Shown here: positions 36,130 through 47,699 of the stretch, piece after piece
How the letters are laid out: each line of letters opens with the position of its first letter
Numbering within the stretch: the first letter of the stretch is position 1
Assembly (NCBI GenBank): GCA_964019165.1
Contig: OZ025269.1
Span: 9,832,191-9,896,190, forward strand
Direction: 5' to 3'
Source of the DNA: Mastigias papua
Lineage: Eukaryota; Cnidaria; Scyphozoa; Rhizostomeae; Mastigiidae
Length of the DNA stretch: 64,000 nt
Translations under genes and position numbers: made by a program
Notes under the pieces: generated by a model
Seen by the model: the letters and a program-made list of their open reading frames with translations, nothing else
The model's database searches: none
What the model was told of the DNA's origin: nothing

Positions 36130-37150
36130 ACGGAATAGGCCTAATCTCAATAATTCCCAACTGTCTTCCATTAAATAATGACCAAGTGTGAACCAGGCAT
36201 ATGGGTAGTGGGGATGGATAACTCAGCGTACAGGAGAAGGAAAGAGCCTCCTTCCTTCTGCTAGCCTGTGGGAGATCCTTGGGCGAGATCGAGTAGCCAT
36301 TTAGCCCCTCCATGCCAGGGTACGGTGAAGTCACGGCAAGTAGGTGATTGATGAATTTTGCTGGGCAGTCGAGGATCTCGGTGAATGGTTAAGCATTTCA
36401 AGTGTACTGGGCAGAAGATCCAACCGTTTGGTACAATGGCCAGGCCAAAACCGCTATGTATTTGCACTCCCATACAGAAATCAATTGCAAACTACTGTAG
36501 GCAACATAGTGCAAAACAAAATAATGGCAATACAGACCAACAGTATATAAGGTAACAGTATGAATGGGATTCACAGACCTTCTGAGAAAGGAAAACTGGA
36601 TAACATCAAACAAGAACTGAGGAGAATGAAAACATACATACTTGGCCATTCAGAGGTGCGATGGAAAGGTGCAGGCAGTATAGCATCAGATGAATTTACA
36701 ATTGCATACTCAGGAGCCGAGGTGATAACCATCAGAGAGGAATTAGCATATTGAAAGAATGTTCAAAAGCTCTGAAAGCCTTCCAGAATAAAGTCATCAG
36801 TACGAAAATTAGTGGAAAACACTTGATATCTGAATTATTCAGGCTTATGCTCCAGCAGCAGACAAAGACATGGTTGAAGTGGAGTTATTCTACGAGGACA
36901 TTGAAAATTGAAATCCCAAGACATGAGGGTCGCGACGGGCGATTTCAATGCAAACATTGGCAGTAATAGAATAGACAAGTAGTGGGATCATTTTTTTACA
37001 CCTTTAAACAATACAATGACAAAATTTTACAAAAGACGATGACATCGGGAGTATGATAGGCATGACTACCCAAATGGCCTTTTAACAAACAGCAGTTTAG
37101 ATGCCAAGGACTATACCAAAATCCTATTGACCTCTCATTAGAGAGGAATA
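36130..37150 (+). mobile_element. RTE-like LINE, 5' part with endonuclease start
   Basis: From about 36570 the plus strand reads KGKLDNIKQELRRMKTYILG then SEVRWKGAGSIASDEFTIAY, the start of an AP-type endonuclease of RTE-like elements. After frameshifts, GDFNANIGSNRID (about 36938-36974) gives a later endonuclease motif. The G+C-richer stretch 36130-36560 is probably the element's 5' untranslated region. Reverse transcriptase is absent, so only the 5' part remains. Confidence 0.75.
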
Positions 37151-37215
37151 GCTTAAATTAAATGTTCAGAAAAACTTACAAGATAGAAAAACCTGAATGA
37201 ATCGAAAGAAATATA

Positions 37216-38623
37216 CAAGCGCGCAACTAGGAATTTTCGAGGGCAGGGGGTCCAGTCCACATAAAAAGGCACACCAAACATTCTTCTTCAAGAGAATTAT
37301 TCAGGGATCTTTTAGGAGAGAGGGGCACAGCTACTCCAATAGTGGTGATTGCCAGTCTACTAAGTGACCTAGGGGAGAGTTGTGTGAAGGTTCAATGCCT
37401 CCTTTTATGACGTAGCAGGACCTACCATGGTTGGGTGTTGGGTCTGTGCTGTGAGGCCCTCTGCGGGGTTCTCAAGGGAGTGGATACAAGGAAACAAGGA
37501 GAGAAGGAGGGAAGAGAGAGTTGAAGAAGAAAATAAGAAGTAGCAGGAAAATTGTAGGGAAAATATTGTTAGAGATTAAGAGAGAACAATCTTCTTCGTG
37601 CAAAGAGTTGTTTGTATCGTGGATAGCGGAGTGGGTTCGAAAATACCAAAGCGTCCTGTGTCTTCTTTTTGTGATACTACGGGGATTATTCGCATGTGTA
37701 TGTTGTGTCGTTGTTGCATATGCCAAACAGGTCCGACGCGACAGGAGATTCATTAAATTTCACCCCTATAGACTGGCCAGAAAAGGCATTTGCAAGACTA
37801 AAATTTGGCTGATTAGTACAGTGCTCAATGGTGGATCTACGAGAAATCTACAATGAGAAGCAAACTTCAAAAAGTTTTATGAAAAATGTTCCGGTTGAAG
37901 CCCTCCATACTCCAAAAGCGCCATGCCTGATGGGTGAGATACAAAGCAACTTTGGCTAAACATCATTCCCGTAGGCAGTGGTGTGGCATGGCGGACAGGT
38001 TTTCCAATAATTTCTGATATTGTATTTGGAGATGTATTGAATAGCTGTTTTATCTCATAACGTGATACAATGCCCCCAGTCTGTGTCAGCTCCCCACGGA
38101 ACTGTATAGTATCAATGGCTTTCCTCCACGAGGAAAAAATCAACAAAACAGACGAAGAAATTAGGCTCCAAGCCCTTCCTTTTAGAGTTACATGGAGTAA
38201 AAGATATGCTAGGTCACAGACTCTGGTTGTTTTCACTAAGAGTGTTTTCAACTCCCCTCAAAGCAGATATATCATGAGGAGTAGGTGATGGTCGTTATCA
38301 GCTTGCAAGTAATCCTAATCTGCTGAATACGAAGATGATGCAAAAAATGTTAGAATGCACCATTTATGTAGAGGCACTGAGCAAACTTCAAAACTCTAGG
38401 AGGAAAATCTCCCTACTCCCCTTTGGCTACGTGCCTGACTCAGAAACAGAAGAATTCTCAAGATTCTGCTACTTTCAAGCCTAAGGGTGATTGATTATAA
38501 CCATATCTATTCAGCAAAAATGTAACAAATAGTTCCAAACTTTTCCAAGAAAACGGGCACTTTTATGCTTTCGAAAATAGGGCAGGGATCTAGACCCCAG
38601 GACCCTCCGTAGTTGCGCGCCTG
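37216..38623. mobile_element. hAT-like non-autonomous transposon
   Basis: The left end CAAGCGCGCAACTAGG and the reverse complement of the right end CAGGCGCGCAACTACGG match, with looser similarity continuing (GAGGG, GGGGTC, AGATCC). CA(G)GGCGCAACTA-type ends are common in hAT elements. AATATA occurs immediately outside both ends, six bases rather than the eight expected for hAT, so superfamily assignment is tentative. The 1.4-kb body carries no transposase motif. Confidence 0.6.
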
Positions 38624-38629
38624 AATATA

Positions 38630-39515
38630 GAAGATTCTGGTATAATCCTTGGAAACATTGCTACATTAACAATGAACAGAAGAATAACGATATGTGTAAT
38701 TGTATAACTAATAGTAATGAAGTGATAGGGTGCAGGGTGAGATAGAATTAATTTGATATTACAGGTCCTATGAGAAATGCACTGATTTGCGAATGAATCG
38801 AACTGTTGTTTCTAAGATTTGTCGATTCTGGTTATGAGTAGATCTTTTATCACCATACAACATACATTGTTTCCCAAAAATTTCGGACAGCGAAATGGCC
38901 TTTGCTCGATTGAAGGGGGGGGGGAGGGTTGCAGCCTGCCGTTGCCTACGTCCAAGGCTGCACGGGCAAGAAATCAAAGGCAATTTTTTCTTCGCATTCC
39001 CTCTTAACAATTTTTTCTTCCGCAACAATAAGCAGCCTCTGTGAAGGAGATACAACTGGCATATTTAAAGTCATTGTGGCATATATGTTTCACCGATTTA
39101 GCATATTTGTGAATGAACAAATCTGGCAACACTGGAAAATTCTGAACTTCCAACTCTAGCAATATGACCTTACGACTCATGGTTTCACAACGTATCTCAA
39201 AATCTCACGATTTTATCTCACAGTCTTATGAGTGTCCTTAATGAATACAAATATTGATAACATACAGTCCTAGATCAATCTTAATTTCAATTGTCGTTTC
39301 TATCTCGATCTGGGCATAATGAGATCGGAAAACGTGACACAATCTCACCCTCAGTTTCTCACTTATTTAACTTAAATTTTAAGTCCCAAATGCAAAGGAT
39401 ACACTTATTAGAGTAAAAGCTACCATGACCGATTCTTTGGTTTAGCATAACATACTTCTTGCAAGGTAAGTTCAACTGGAGATCCATGATAGTCAACCTG
39501 CTGGGAGCAGATGAC
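38630..39515. other. No gene recognised
   Basis: Contains a G-run at 38917-38927 but no motif-bearing frame. Short open frames on both strands appear to be chance. Confidence 0.35.
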
Positions 39516-39522
39516 ATACAAT

Positions 39523-39527
39523 GATGG

Positions 39528-39614
<87 letters not shown>
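39523..39614. repeat. (GAT)n microsatellite
   Basis: About 30 GAT units precede the zinc-knuckle ORF. Together with the arrays at 40487-40577 and 41040-41070 it suggests that several LINE-type insertions with GAT-rich tails lie in tandem here. Confidence 0.95.
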
Positions 39615-39615
<1 letters not shown>

Positions 39616-39688
39616 GACGATGATAATGATGAAATAATAGGTTTGAAACAACAAAGGGGATGAAGATACATTATGGTAGAATACATAA

Positions 39689-40162
39689 GACAGAGAAGAA
39701 AGAGACAATTGTAGTAAGTGCGGGGAAGAATTTAAGGATAGAGCAACAAAGACGAACCATGAGAGAGAGTGTGAAGGAAAGGAAAGAGGACGATGCCCAG
39801 TATGTAACCAACTGAGGAGTATTGCCAACATGGCAAGACATAAAAGAAGGTGCAAAGAAAAGTATAGCATGACTGTAGAGGAGCGGCAGGACAAGGATTG
39901 TAGAGGGAATACTTCGGCAACAAGACAAGGAGGAAGAAGGACAGGGATATGTGACAGGTGTGGTAGTGAGCTACTAAAGAAGAATATGGCAAGGCATAGA
40001 GGAACATGCGGTGTACAAGTTATCAGAAAGAGAAAGAGATGTCAATATTGTGGGAAAGATCTAGCAGAAGGCTATACGAAGAAGCATGAAATTGTTTGCA
40101 AGAAGAAGCAAGACGAGAGAGTGGTGGATAGGCAAACCCCTCAGGGGGCTGAAATGGCCTAG
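39689..40162 (+). CDS. Zinc-knuckle array ORF of a LINE-like element (157 residues)
   Basis: The frame is open from just after a TAA (39686-39688) to TAG at 40160-40162; the first ATG is at 39830, so the true start may lie inside or be lost upstream. It holds four modules C-x2-C-x(11-12)-H-x3-C. The first is C8, C11, H24, C28. The second is C36, C39, H51, C55. The third is C88, C91, H103, C107. The fourth is C118, C121, H133, C137. Modules 2 and 3 share the ANMARH/KNMARH end. Linkers are basic. Such fingers occur at the N-terminus of LINEs with restriction-like endonucleases, where they bind target DNA. Here no reverse transcriptase follows; a LINE-like 3' tail starts 28 bp after the stop. 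It is less decayed than most mobile genes nearby. Confidence 0.7.
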   Translation, partial: DREERDNCSKCGEEFKDRATKTNHERECEGKERGRCPVCNQLRSIANMARHKRRCKEKYSMTVEERQDKDCRGNTSATRQGGRRTGICDRCGSELLKKNMARHRGTCGVQVIRKRKRCQYCGKDLAEGYTKKHEIVCKKKQDERVVDRQTPQGAEMA

Positions 40163-40190
40163 ATTCAAGATTCAAGATGAAAATAATAAA

Positions 40191-40483
40191 GAGGCACTGC
40201 CCTTAAGTTGATATCGAGTCATTTTGCAAAGATTCAAAGTTGGAGCAGTTGTTGATGACTTGTAGAAAACTGTCCAACCAGGCCCCGGCGGTGAACATCA
40301 GGCTGAGTGAACCAGACTGCAGTTCTGCCAAGTAACTGTTGGGGTAACAGAGTGGATTGAGTGTAGCCGACTCAATCACCTCTTTAAACAATTGATGGGT
40401 GGACCACTGACCCCAGGATGAGTCTTAGGCCCCGTGAGGGGCGAAACGAGAAGAAGAAGATGATGATGATGATGATGAAAATC

Positions 40484-40578
<95 letters not shown>

Positions 40579-40580
40579 AA
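40191..40580 (+). mobile_element. LINE-like 3' tail, copy 1, ending in (GAT)n
   Basis: About 265 bp starting CACTGCCCTTAAGTTGAT and ending GGCCCCGTGAGGGGCGAAAC AAG-type sequence is followed by (GAT)n (40458-40580, broken once). A related copy lies at 40628-40920. The shared order (CTGTCCAACCAGGCCCC, CTGCAGTTCTG, GAGTGGATTGAGTGTAGCC, AATCACCTCTT) shows common descent. The GGCCCCGTGAGGGGC end can form a hairpin next to the tail repeat, as in LINE 3' ends. Confidence 0.7.
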
Positions 40581-40627
40581 TGGTAATAGTTAGTTGGATA
40601 CCTCCTCGTGGTGGCAAGCGGACACAG

Positions 40628-40920
40628 AAAGACACTGACCTTAAGTTGATAGCGATTCATTTCGCGGAGATTCAGAATTGGGGCAGATATTGACGACCTG
40701 TGGCAAACTGTCCAACCAGGCCCCTTCAGTGAAAGACAGGCACAGCAGCTTCACGCTGCAGTTCTGATAAGTAATTGTTGGGGTACCAGAGTGGATTGAG
40801 TGTAGCCAACTGAATCACCTCTTCTAAACAATTTTAAGGTGACACTGGCCTCAGTCAGAGTTAGCTTAGGCTTCGTAAGGGGTGTAGAGGAAAAGACAGA
40901 CAGACAGATGATGATAATAA
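40628..40920 (+). mobile_element. LINE-like 3' tail, copy 2
   Basis: This is the second, diverged copy of the tail at 40191. It starts AAAGACACTGACCTTAAGTTG and ends in GACAGACAGACAGATGATGA-type repeats. The 45 bp before it (GGATACCTCCTCGTGGTGGC and following) may be the last codons of the parent element. It lies head to tail with copy 1. Confidence 0.7.
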
Positions 40921-40924
40921 AGAT

Positions 40925-43870
40925 TTTTGCGAAACCTCATGATAATAATACAATCCAAGTATACAATCATACACCTCGCGATATTAGGGCAGTGCATAAT
41001 TGGCAAGTCTGCAAAGTAGTTTTTGACAATGAAAAATAATGATAATGATAATAATGATGATGATGATGAGAGTCATAAGATATCGTGAAGCAGTATTCAT
41101 TTGTAACAAGTATCAAGGTTTGCGGCTCAAGGTTTCTCGACTTTAATTTTTGAAATCTACAGAGTATTGCAATCAGGGTTCCAGAAGCCGGATGGTCTGG
41201 GTCATCCCCCTTACTGCATAGACAATACCACGGAAGTATGAGCATTGTGTGCTTTACGTATCTAACATGAAATTTGATGGGCTACGGCAAAAACTTTCCT
41301 TAACCTCAATGAAATACGGTCAACAACGAAGATGAAACATTTTGCAACTAAACTAAGTCTCTTATTTATCAATGTATGGTAGTTTGTTGATGATCTGAAC
41401 GTCCATTTTTCAAGTATAGACATTTCTTGTCATCCATTTCCTATGATTCTCTCTTCAGGTCGATAACAATGTGACTAAGCGAGCCAATAGTTCCTTCGTC
41501 TAGTCTGCATGATTTTGCAGTTCCCCTTGGAACTGCGGGTTTTTGCTGCTGCTACTACCTATTTTAAACCCTACTATATGCTAAATTATCTTCACGTGTC
41601 CCTACATATGCTAAATTATCTTCACGTGTCCGTAGTACGTATAATGTAAATAACTAGGCCTACCAAGAACTAAAATTGCTCGCCAACACTAAAGATCTGT
41701 CGTACTATTCTGCCTTGGTGGGACGTGCTGAGCTTGCGTTTTCTAGTAGCTAGCTAACTCACAATATAATGGGAAAGTACCTGCAGACGATATCTCCTCC
41801 TTACTCGGAAAGCTTTGTGCTGAATTCCGGTTATCACTTGGCTTAAATGTGCTGAGATTTTCCAAATTCTTCATTTCTGTGACCAATACCTTGTGCAGTT
41901 GATTAAGTCAAACTCATGCAATAACAGAAAGTGTTTCTAGTAATGGCAGTCTCGTCATCATGTGAGCAAGCGTCGCATTGTGTACTATCCAATTTGCGGA
42001 AGTATGTAATCAACAATCAGACATTATCGTCCAGGACGGCAATCGAACCGGAAGTTGGTTCTTTAAGGCATCAAATAATGTAAAATACAATGGCTGTCAC
42101 GAGGAACGAAACCTAGCTGTTTCCATTTGAACATCCAAACTCTAAGAGTTTGAAGCAATTATACCCCGACCCCTTGCTTGCCTGATGACAGAGCATATCA
42201 GTTCTCATAACCGGAGACTGTCTCAAAGATGGAGCAAAAACAGCAAAACACTTCACTTTTTTTCATCTTTCAGCCAAAAATCTGACTTACGTTCTGAGGC
42301 CTGAAGTTGTCTAGTTACGTCTGCATTTTCTTTCGGCAGAAAGGAACATAGTGGTCTTTTATGGGCGGTATCTGAGTAGCAAAAATAAAATCTTGTAGAG
42401 TTCGTGTACAAGAAATTATAGGAGGATTATCGTAATGATTCGATTAAGCCCCCTCCTTCGAAAAAGCCCCCATCGTTTAGGTCTCCACCTCAAGGAAGAT
42501 TTCTGACAAATAAGCCTCCACCCGCGAATGAGCCCCATGAAACCATCTGGGACCAGTATAATACAGATCCATTTAAAGAAACGAAAATGACAAATTTCGG
42601 TTATTTGTTTGCCCGTAAGCTCTAATATTTGACGAGAACAACTGTTCGACTTCTCCTGCTTGATCCCATCTCATTTACATTTAAATCAATGTATTCTATA
42701 TTGAAAAGTGATATAAGCTACTGTCTTTGGTAGACCTGAGGACCTCTAATTGAGTAAGCCCTCCCCTCGAATAAGCCCCTACACGCATACAGCGCACCTA
42801 GAGCGCAGCGAATTAATAGTCAAGTAAGTCGTCAAGTGTGTGCCTTACCGTCTCATCGTTACGTGTATCGAAAAGCGAGAACAATAGCATTCCTGAACGA
42901 AAACAATAGGTTTCCTAGCCAGTCACATTCTACTTACGCGTATGCTTCATGCGAAGATACTTGATGAATGATAATGCTACCAGATGAATCTATGAAAGTA
43001 ATTCTATTCCTATGTTTACAGCGGAGTATACCTACTATGCCTACTACAGAAACGCGAGAAAACAAACTGGTGACATTACATAGAAAAACTGAACGGATAT
43101 TGAAACCCAATGAAATCTGTTCTACGTTATTACACAAAAATAATGATCGTGTACGACTACTATTATTTATTATAATTTCTAAACTATTTACAGTAGTCAT
43201 GGACAAATGTGTAACTAATATACAAGCTAATTAAAGCCTAAAATTTACAAATATATATATATATACATATATACCTATACATTAGGAAGAGAAAATGAAA
43301 CTCCAGTTATAAATTGTTCATAGTTAGTAAAAATCCTAAAAACCAAATAAACGAGGGGTTGGAATAAACGTAGGTGGCTGGAAAATGACAAAAACTGTAA
43401 TAAATGGGAGCTCAGAGAAAAGCTCTAAGTTATGAAGTCATAGATGGAAACAATACTAATCCGGTGCAACATGAGTGATCAGCATAATTGTCTTTAACGA
43501 CAGTTCATACTTGCACGCCCTAGTACCTCCTATAAAAATTTTACTTAAAAATTAATACGCGGGGGGTTGGAATACGAAGGTCCTGGTTGGAAAAGTTTTG
43601 AAAAAGTAATTAGCGGGGGGACTGTCTATATTAGGCCTGGCTAGCATCATTTAACCTAACCAAGAATCAAAACTACAAAAGCCGAAATCCACGTAAATTA
43701 AATACCATTTAAAAATTACAGTCCTTAAACCGTGTTAAGCACGCTTTTTGAAAGTCCTCGTCCATCAACGATAATGTGTGACCGCGCTAATATATGACGT
43801 ACTAAACAGCCCGGCTGTTAATTCCATGCAATAAGGTATCAACAAAGCAAACAAAAACAGAGCTTATAAG
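40925..43870. other. No gene recognised; some low-copy repeats
   Basis: Holds a short GAT/AAT-rich run (41037-41070), the tandem duplication at 41571-41631, and a stretch with repeated TAAGCCCCC-type motifs (42443-42530 and 42755-42782). Two similar GGGGTTGGAATA-type segments lie near 43350 and 43560. No motif-bearing frame or exon was found. Confidence 0.35.
41571..41631. repeat. Tandem duplication of a 30-31-bp unit
   Basis: CTAC(T)ATATGCTAAATTATC followed by TTCACGTGTCC occurs twice head to tail, differing by one base insertion. Non-coding. Confidence 0.9.
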
Positions 43871-43879
43871 TTTCTAAAA

Positions 43880-44700
43880 TGTTACTTTGATGACGATGTA
43901 ATAGAATGGTTTAAGACTACTTCACCCTTTCCTCTCATCACAAAGTTAGGCACAACAACAAGATGACTCTTTTGAAAAACGATTACAACTGAATACAGGA
44001 GAACAGCATTGAATTCTAGTGGCGGACAAATATTTATCATACTTCCATTGAAAGCCAGTAAGTCGAATAAACAACAGTTTCTAAAATTTAGGATTATTTC
44101 TATTTTTTGTATAATTTGTTTAAAGTTGGTAATAACAACATACAGGAATATATAGCTAATAACGTCAACAAAGTAAATTTCTCTCAGCAAACTTTTCATA
44201 AATGTTAGATTTAGATGATTTTTTGCTTTGAAAATTTGAACCATTAGCAACTTCAGATTGTTCCGAGGCATGGTCACATATTTTTCCTTCAGTTTTTCTA
44301 GCTCCTATTCACTGCCTTTGCATACCAACCGCAGTGCTCTTCAAATGTTCGATTTAGTTTTGTATAGTTGCCCTATCATTAAACATCCCTGCTTTGTGGA
44401 CAATAATTAGATTGTGAGCTGATGAAAGAATTCATTAAGACTTCTGATTTGATGGTATCTATATAATTAGGCAAGTGCATCAATTATTCGATTCGCCTTC
44501 CTACGTAAGTCTTCAATATGTTTCTGAAGTTTAACTTTTTGTCGAAAGTTACTCTCAGCAATTTTTCATAGTCACTTTTCTTAATTTTTGAGTTTCCAAT
44601 TGCGATTGCTGTTTCTGTGCTTTTTATCCCCAAATAACACTAGAAGGCATTGTTCATCATTTATCATTTTATAGGCATAAAATTCCTAAGATTCCATGCA
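43880..44700 (-). mobile_element. LINE remnant, reverse-transcriptase thumb and C-terminal part
   Basis: Minus-strand frames give MINDEQCLLVLFGDKKH (about 44690-44630), then in another frame GNSKIKKSDYEKLL, HIEDLRRKANR and SEVLMNSFISSQSNYCP. The last piece, MPRNNLKLLMVQIFKAKNHL, lies at 44277-44210. This is the usual order in CR1/L2-type elements. It is frameshifted many times. It may be the 3' half of the LINE whose 5' half is at 46430-47600. Confidence 0.75.
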
Positions 44701-44704
44701 TTAA

Positions 44705-45726
44705 ACTAAGGATTGAAGTCAAAAGGTCCTAAACTGTCTTAAAATTTATTATTTTTCTTGGAATCTTGTACGAAAAAGAGAAAGAACAATCAAAAACTAA
44801 ATGTGGCAATTAGAAATCAATTGTGGATTTCAGAAATCCTTTTGTACGGCCAGTGAGGAAAGATTTGTTGTTCGTAGGAAATACAGAATACGTAGGGCTA
44901 ACAGCCAAGAACTATTTGATGTAGGGTGAACAAATTATAGCAGTCTTGAGAAGAGTCTCAAGAGGATTAGAGATCCTACAACTCTCCAAATAGTACAGTC
45001 CATTCACACTGTACAAAAGATCTGCAAAGTTCAGCAGACAATATGTCAAGAATGGCTCCCTAGTATAGGGTCTCTGGTACCTTAGCAATGGTGAGGTAGT
45101 CAATAAACGAGAAAGCTCCCACTAACATTACATTACAGACATGTTTGTCAGATAGTAAAATTCATCCACGAGAGAACTACAGAAAACCAAAACAGATTTG
45201 TACACTCTCTGAGACACAAAGGGGTATACAATTGCATAGAAAGATATTTCTGTTGCAGTCAACCGTCCAAAAACTCATAATTTATTCAAATTAAACTTGA
45301 GAAGCTATGCAAAAGGAAAGACAATTACTCTCTACTTGACGTTAAATATTTAGAATTGCTTTTCTATTTTACTGTTTCTCAACGAAAGATTGCATACAAA
45401 TATGCAGACAACTTCTGTACATGATTCTCAGGACTGTTTTCAAAGAGATTCCCTGACTTTCCAGGTTTTCCACAGCAAATGTTACAAAATTCCTTGAATG
45501 GCAATGGTTTGGCATGTGTATCGACAATAAAAGAGTCAAAGCAACGAGAGCGTGAAAAATCTCAAGGTTCAAGAGATTATCAGAAAACAATTAACTATCA
45601 GAGAGCAGTCTTCTTTACTTGCCTGATAAAAATGTCTAGATCTGGACACCATGCAAAGAAACTGGTGTCATCAAAATAATTGCAAATTTATGCGAAATTT
45701 GCAGAGCGGAAAATGTAGTTTATAAA
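44705..45726. other. No gene recognised
   Basis: Sequence between a LINE remnant and a pogo-like element. Minus-strand frames near 45369-45660 show no recognisable family. It could be an insertion that split the surrounding LINE. Confidence 0.3.
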
Positions 45727-45728
45727 TA

Positions 45729-46425
45729 CAGTCAACTCTCTCAAGCGGACACTTCTATAAAGCCGAAACCTTATTAAAATGGGCACTTATTGTAAGTCCC
45801 TGGCAAAGCCAATAGGAAATGCTGTATGTTCGTAGTCCATAAGACGGACACCTTGTTAAGACGGACAGCAGACACTATTTCTTTGTCCCAAACGCACACA
45901 ATACTTCAAAGAAACGGAACTATAAAAAATTGTTGCTCGAAAACAATTATTTGAAAATGAATTTAATTTAAGTATAACAAACAAGGGATACAACACATGT
46001 TCAACAATGAATGTCCCCTCGGTGGTGGGTGTTAGTTATTGGCGCATTCATTTTCGGTTGACGGTGACCAAGTTTGACACGCAATTGGCGAGTTCGCCTA
46101 CGCTAAGAAACAGTAAAGAGTGACATCAAACGTGTAAAAAAATTTGTGTCAACAGTATCAGCAATGATAATAATCCAGAAAAAGGAGGAAAGACACTCAA
46201 GTTCCCAACAATTCGTGTTGCTATTCAAATGGTAGATGAACTGGGGCAATTTGCACAGAATAATCTGGAATACCAGGAGCTTGTCATATCTCTGAATTCA
46301 ATCTGAAAAAAGTTATGTATACGGGCCCCTCTGCACTCAGAAACGACAGTTTTCTACAAAGCGGACACCTTGTTAAAGCGGACACTTCTTCAAAGCCCCG
46401 AGTGTCCGCTTTGAAGAGTTAACTG
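45729..46425 (+). mobile_element. Pogo/Tigger-like (Tc1-mariner) transposon remnant with TA target site
   Basis: The left end CAGTCAACTCTCTCAAGCGG and the reverse complement of the right end CAGTTAACTCTTCAAAGCGG match, and TA flanks both ends (45727-45728 and 46426-46427). GCGGACACCTTGTTAA-type subterminal repeats occur at both ends. Near 46210-46300 the plus strand reads TIRVAIQMVDELGQFAQN, resembling the C-terminal end of a pogo-type transposase. At 697 bp it is an internally deleted copy. Confidence 0.85.
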
Positions 46426-46429
46426 TATA

Positions 46430-47600
46430 TTATGTAGCAAAGGCCCTACAACTGATCCTTGCGGCACACCTATATCTTATTTGCTACCAGTTACCATATG
46501 AGCTGTTAATCTGTACTCTGTTTTCAGTTTGCAAGAAAGCTTCGTACGAGCTGAAGAGTATCCAGATTAAGTCCATAGGTACTCAGTTCTGCAATTAGAA
46601 GATCATGGTTTACACAATCCAAAGCCTTTGAAAGATCCATGAATACTGCCCTAGCAAGTCCCTTACTATCTATGCTCTTCTTATAAGATTGTAAAAAGTT
46701 CAATAAGACATGCTGCGTGTTGTACCCTTGTTAAATTACTCCTAATAGTGGTGAAAATAGCACGAAATATATTCAGATAGTTTTCTATAAATTAATCCCT
46801 CAAATATTTTGGTGAGAGTAGGAAGGGGGCTTATTGGTCTATAATTCACTTTGTTCATATTATCATCCTTGCTGAAGATTGGAGTTACGTCAACATTTTC
46901 ATATTATCTGGGAAGCTGCTTGCTTCATTAAGTTTATAAGCTCTGTAAGATGAAAGCACAACATATCTGCATAGGACAGTAATATCTTTGGAGGGATTGC
47001 TTCTTGGGGCGAGTCCTTCTTGTAATCTAAATTCTGTAATTGTAATAACATTTCTGTTGTGACCTTTCTGAATGTAGAATTTAAGGTATAATTAACTAAC
47101 GATTTCATTTTAAGGATACTTGGATCTGTTTCGTACATGTGATAATTCAAAGGCTCTTGGTCGCGTATGCTGGTTATATCTAAAGATTCAGATGTATTAA
47201 AAAAGTATCTATAGAAAATTTCCGCAACTTTGCCCTCGGTTGATTCTACTATACCATTTCCAACAGAGTGATAGAAGAGTTACTTTGAATCTTATTTGAA
47301 AACTGGCTATACAGTTTTCCAAAACGTTTGGCTTTCATTGACAACTTTTGGGTCAAGTTGAGCATAGTTTGAGTTCCTATTTTGACGCATAGGTTTCTTT
47401 GCCTCTTATAGGGTGTCCACTTCTCACTTGTTCGAGTTCTAGTAAAACTGCTTCTAGTTTTGAGCGCGTCACAATCGCCTTCCTAAGTTGTTTGGTCATA
47501 AAAGACCCATCACTCGCCCTAAGATTCTGTTCTCTAAAGGTACAAGCCTATTTAATATGTCTTTAATAGTTGAATCGAAAATATTGAAATCTTGATTCAT
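46430..47600 (-). mobile_element. LINE remnant, start of reverse transcriptase
   Basis: Minus-strand frames read KQLRKAIVTRSKLEAVLLEL (about 47500-47440), FRKVTTEMLLQLQNLDYKK and EAIPPKILLSYADMLCFHLT (47070-46930), NYRPISPLPTLTKIFEGLIY (about 46840-46780), then a motif-B-like end near 46460. It is dead and stops at the right end of the pogo-like element. Same strand and type as 43880-44700. Confidence 0.78.
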
Positions 47601-47699
47601 TCGAGAGTCTGAGCTGAGCTCTTTCCTTATCATTTATGATGAATTCTGCAAATAACGTTCTTTTCAGCAATCCTTTTAATGCTTATATTTAAAAGTACA

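Noticed and set aside
39420..39894. Poly-Ser and poly-Ile frames (minus)
   Set aside because: They are read from the (GAT)n repeat and the antisense of the zinc-knuckle ORF.
40376..40693. Poly-His, poly-Ile and poly-Met proteins
   Set aside because: (GAT)n/(ATC)n repeat by-products.
42420..42790. Possible DNA transposon with TAAGCCCCC repeats
   Set aside because: The repeated motifs are direct, not inverted, and no borders could be set.
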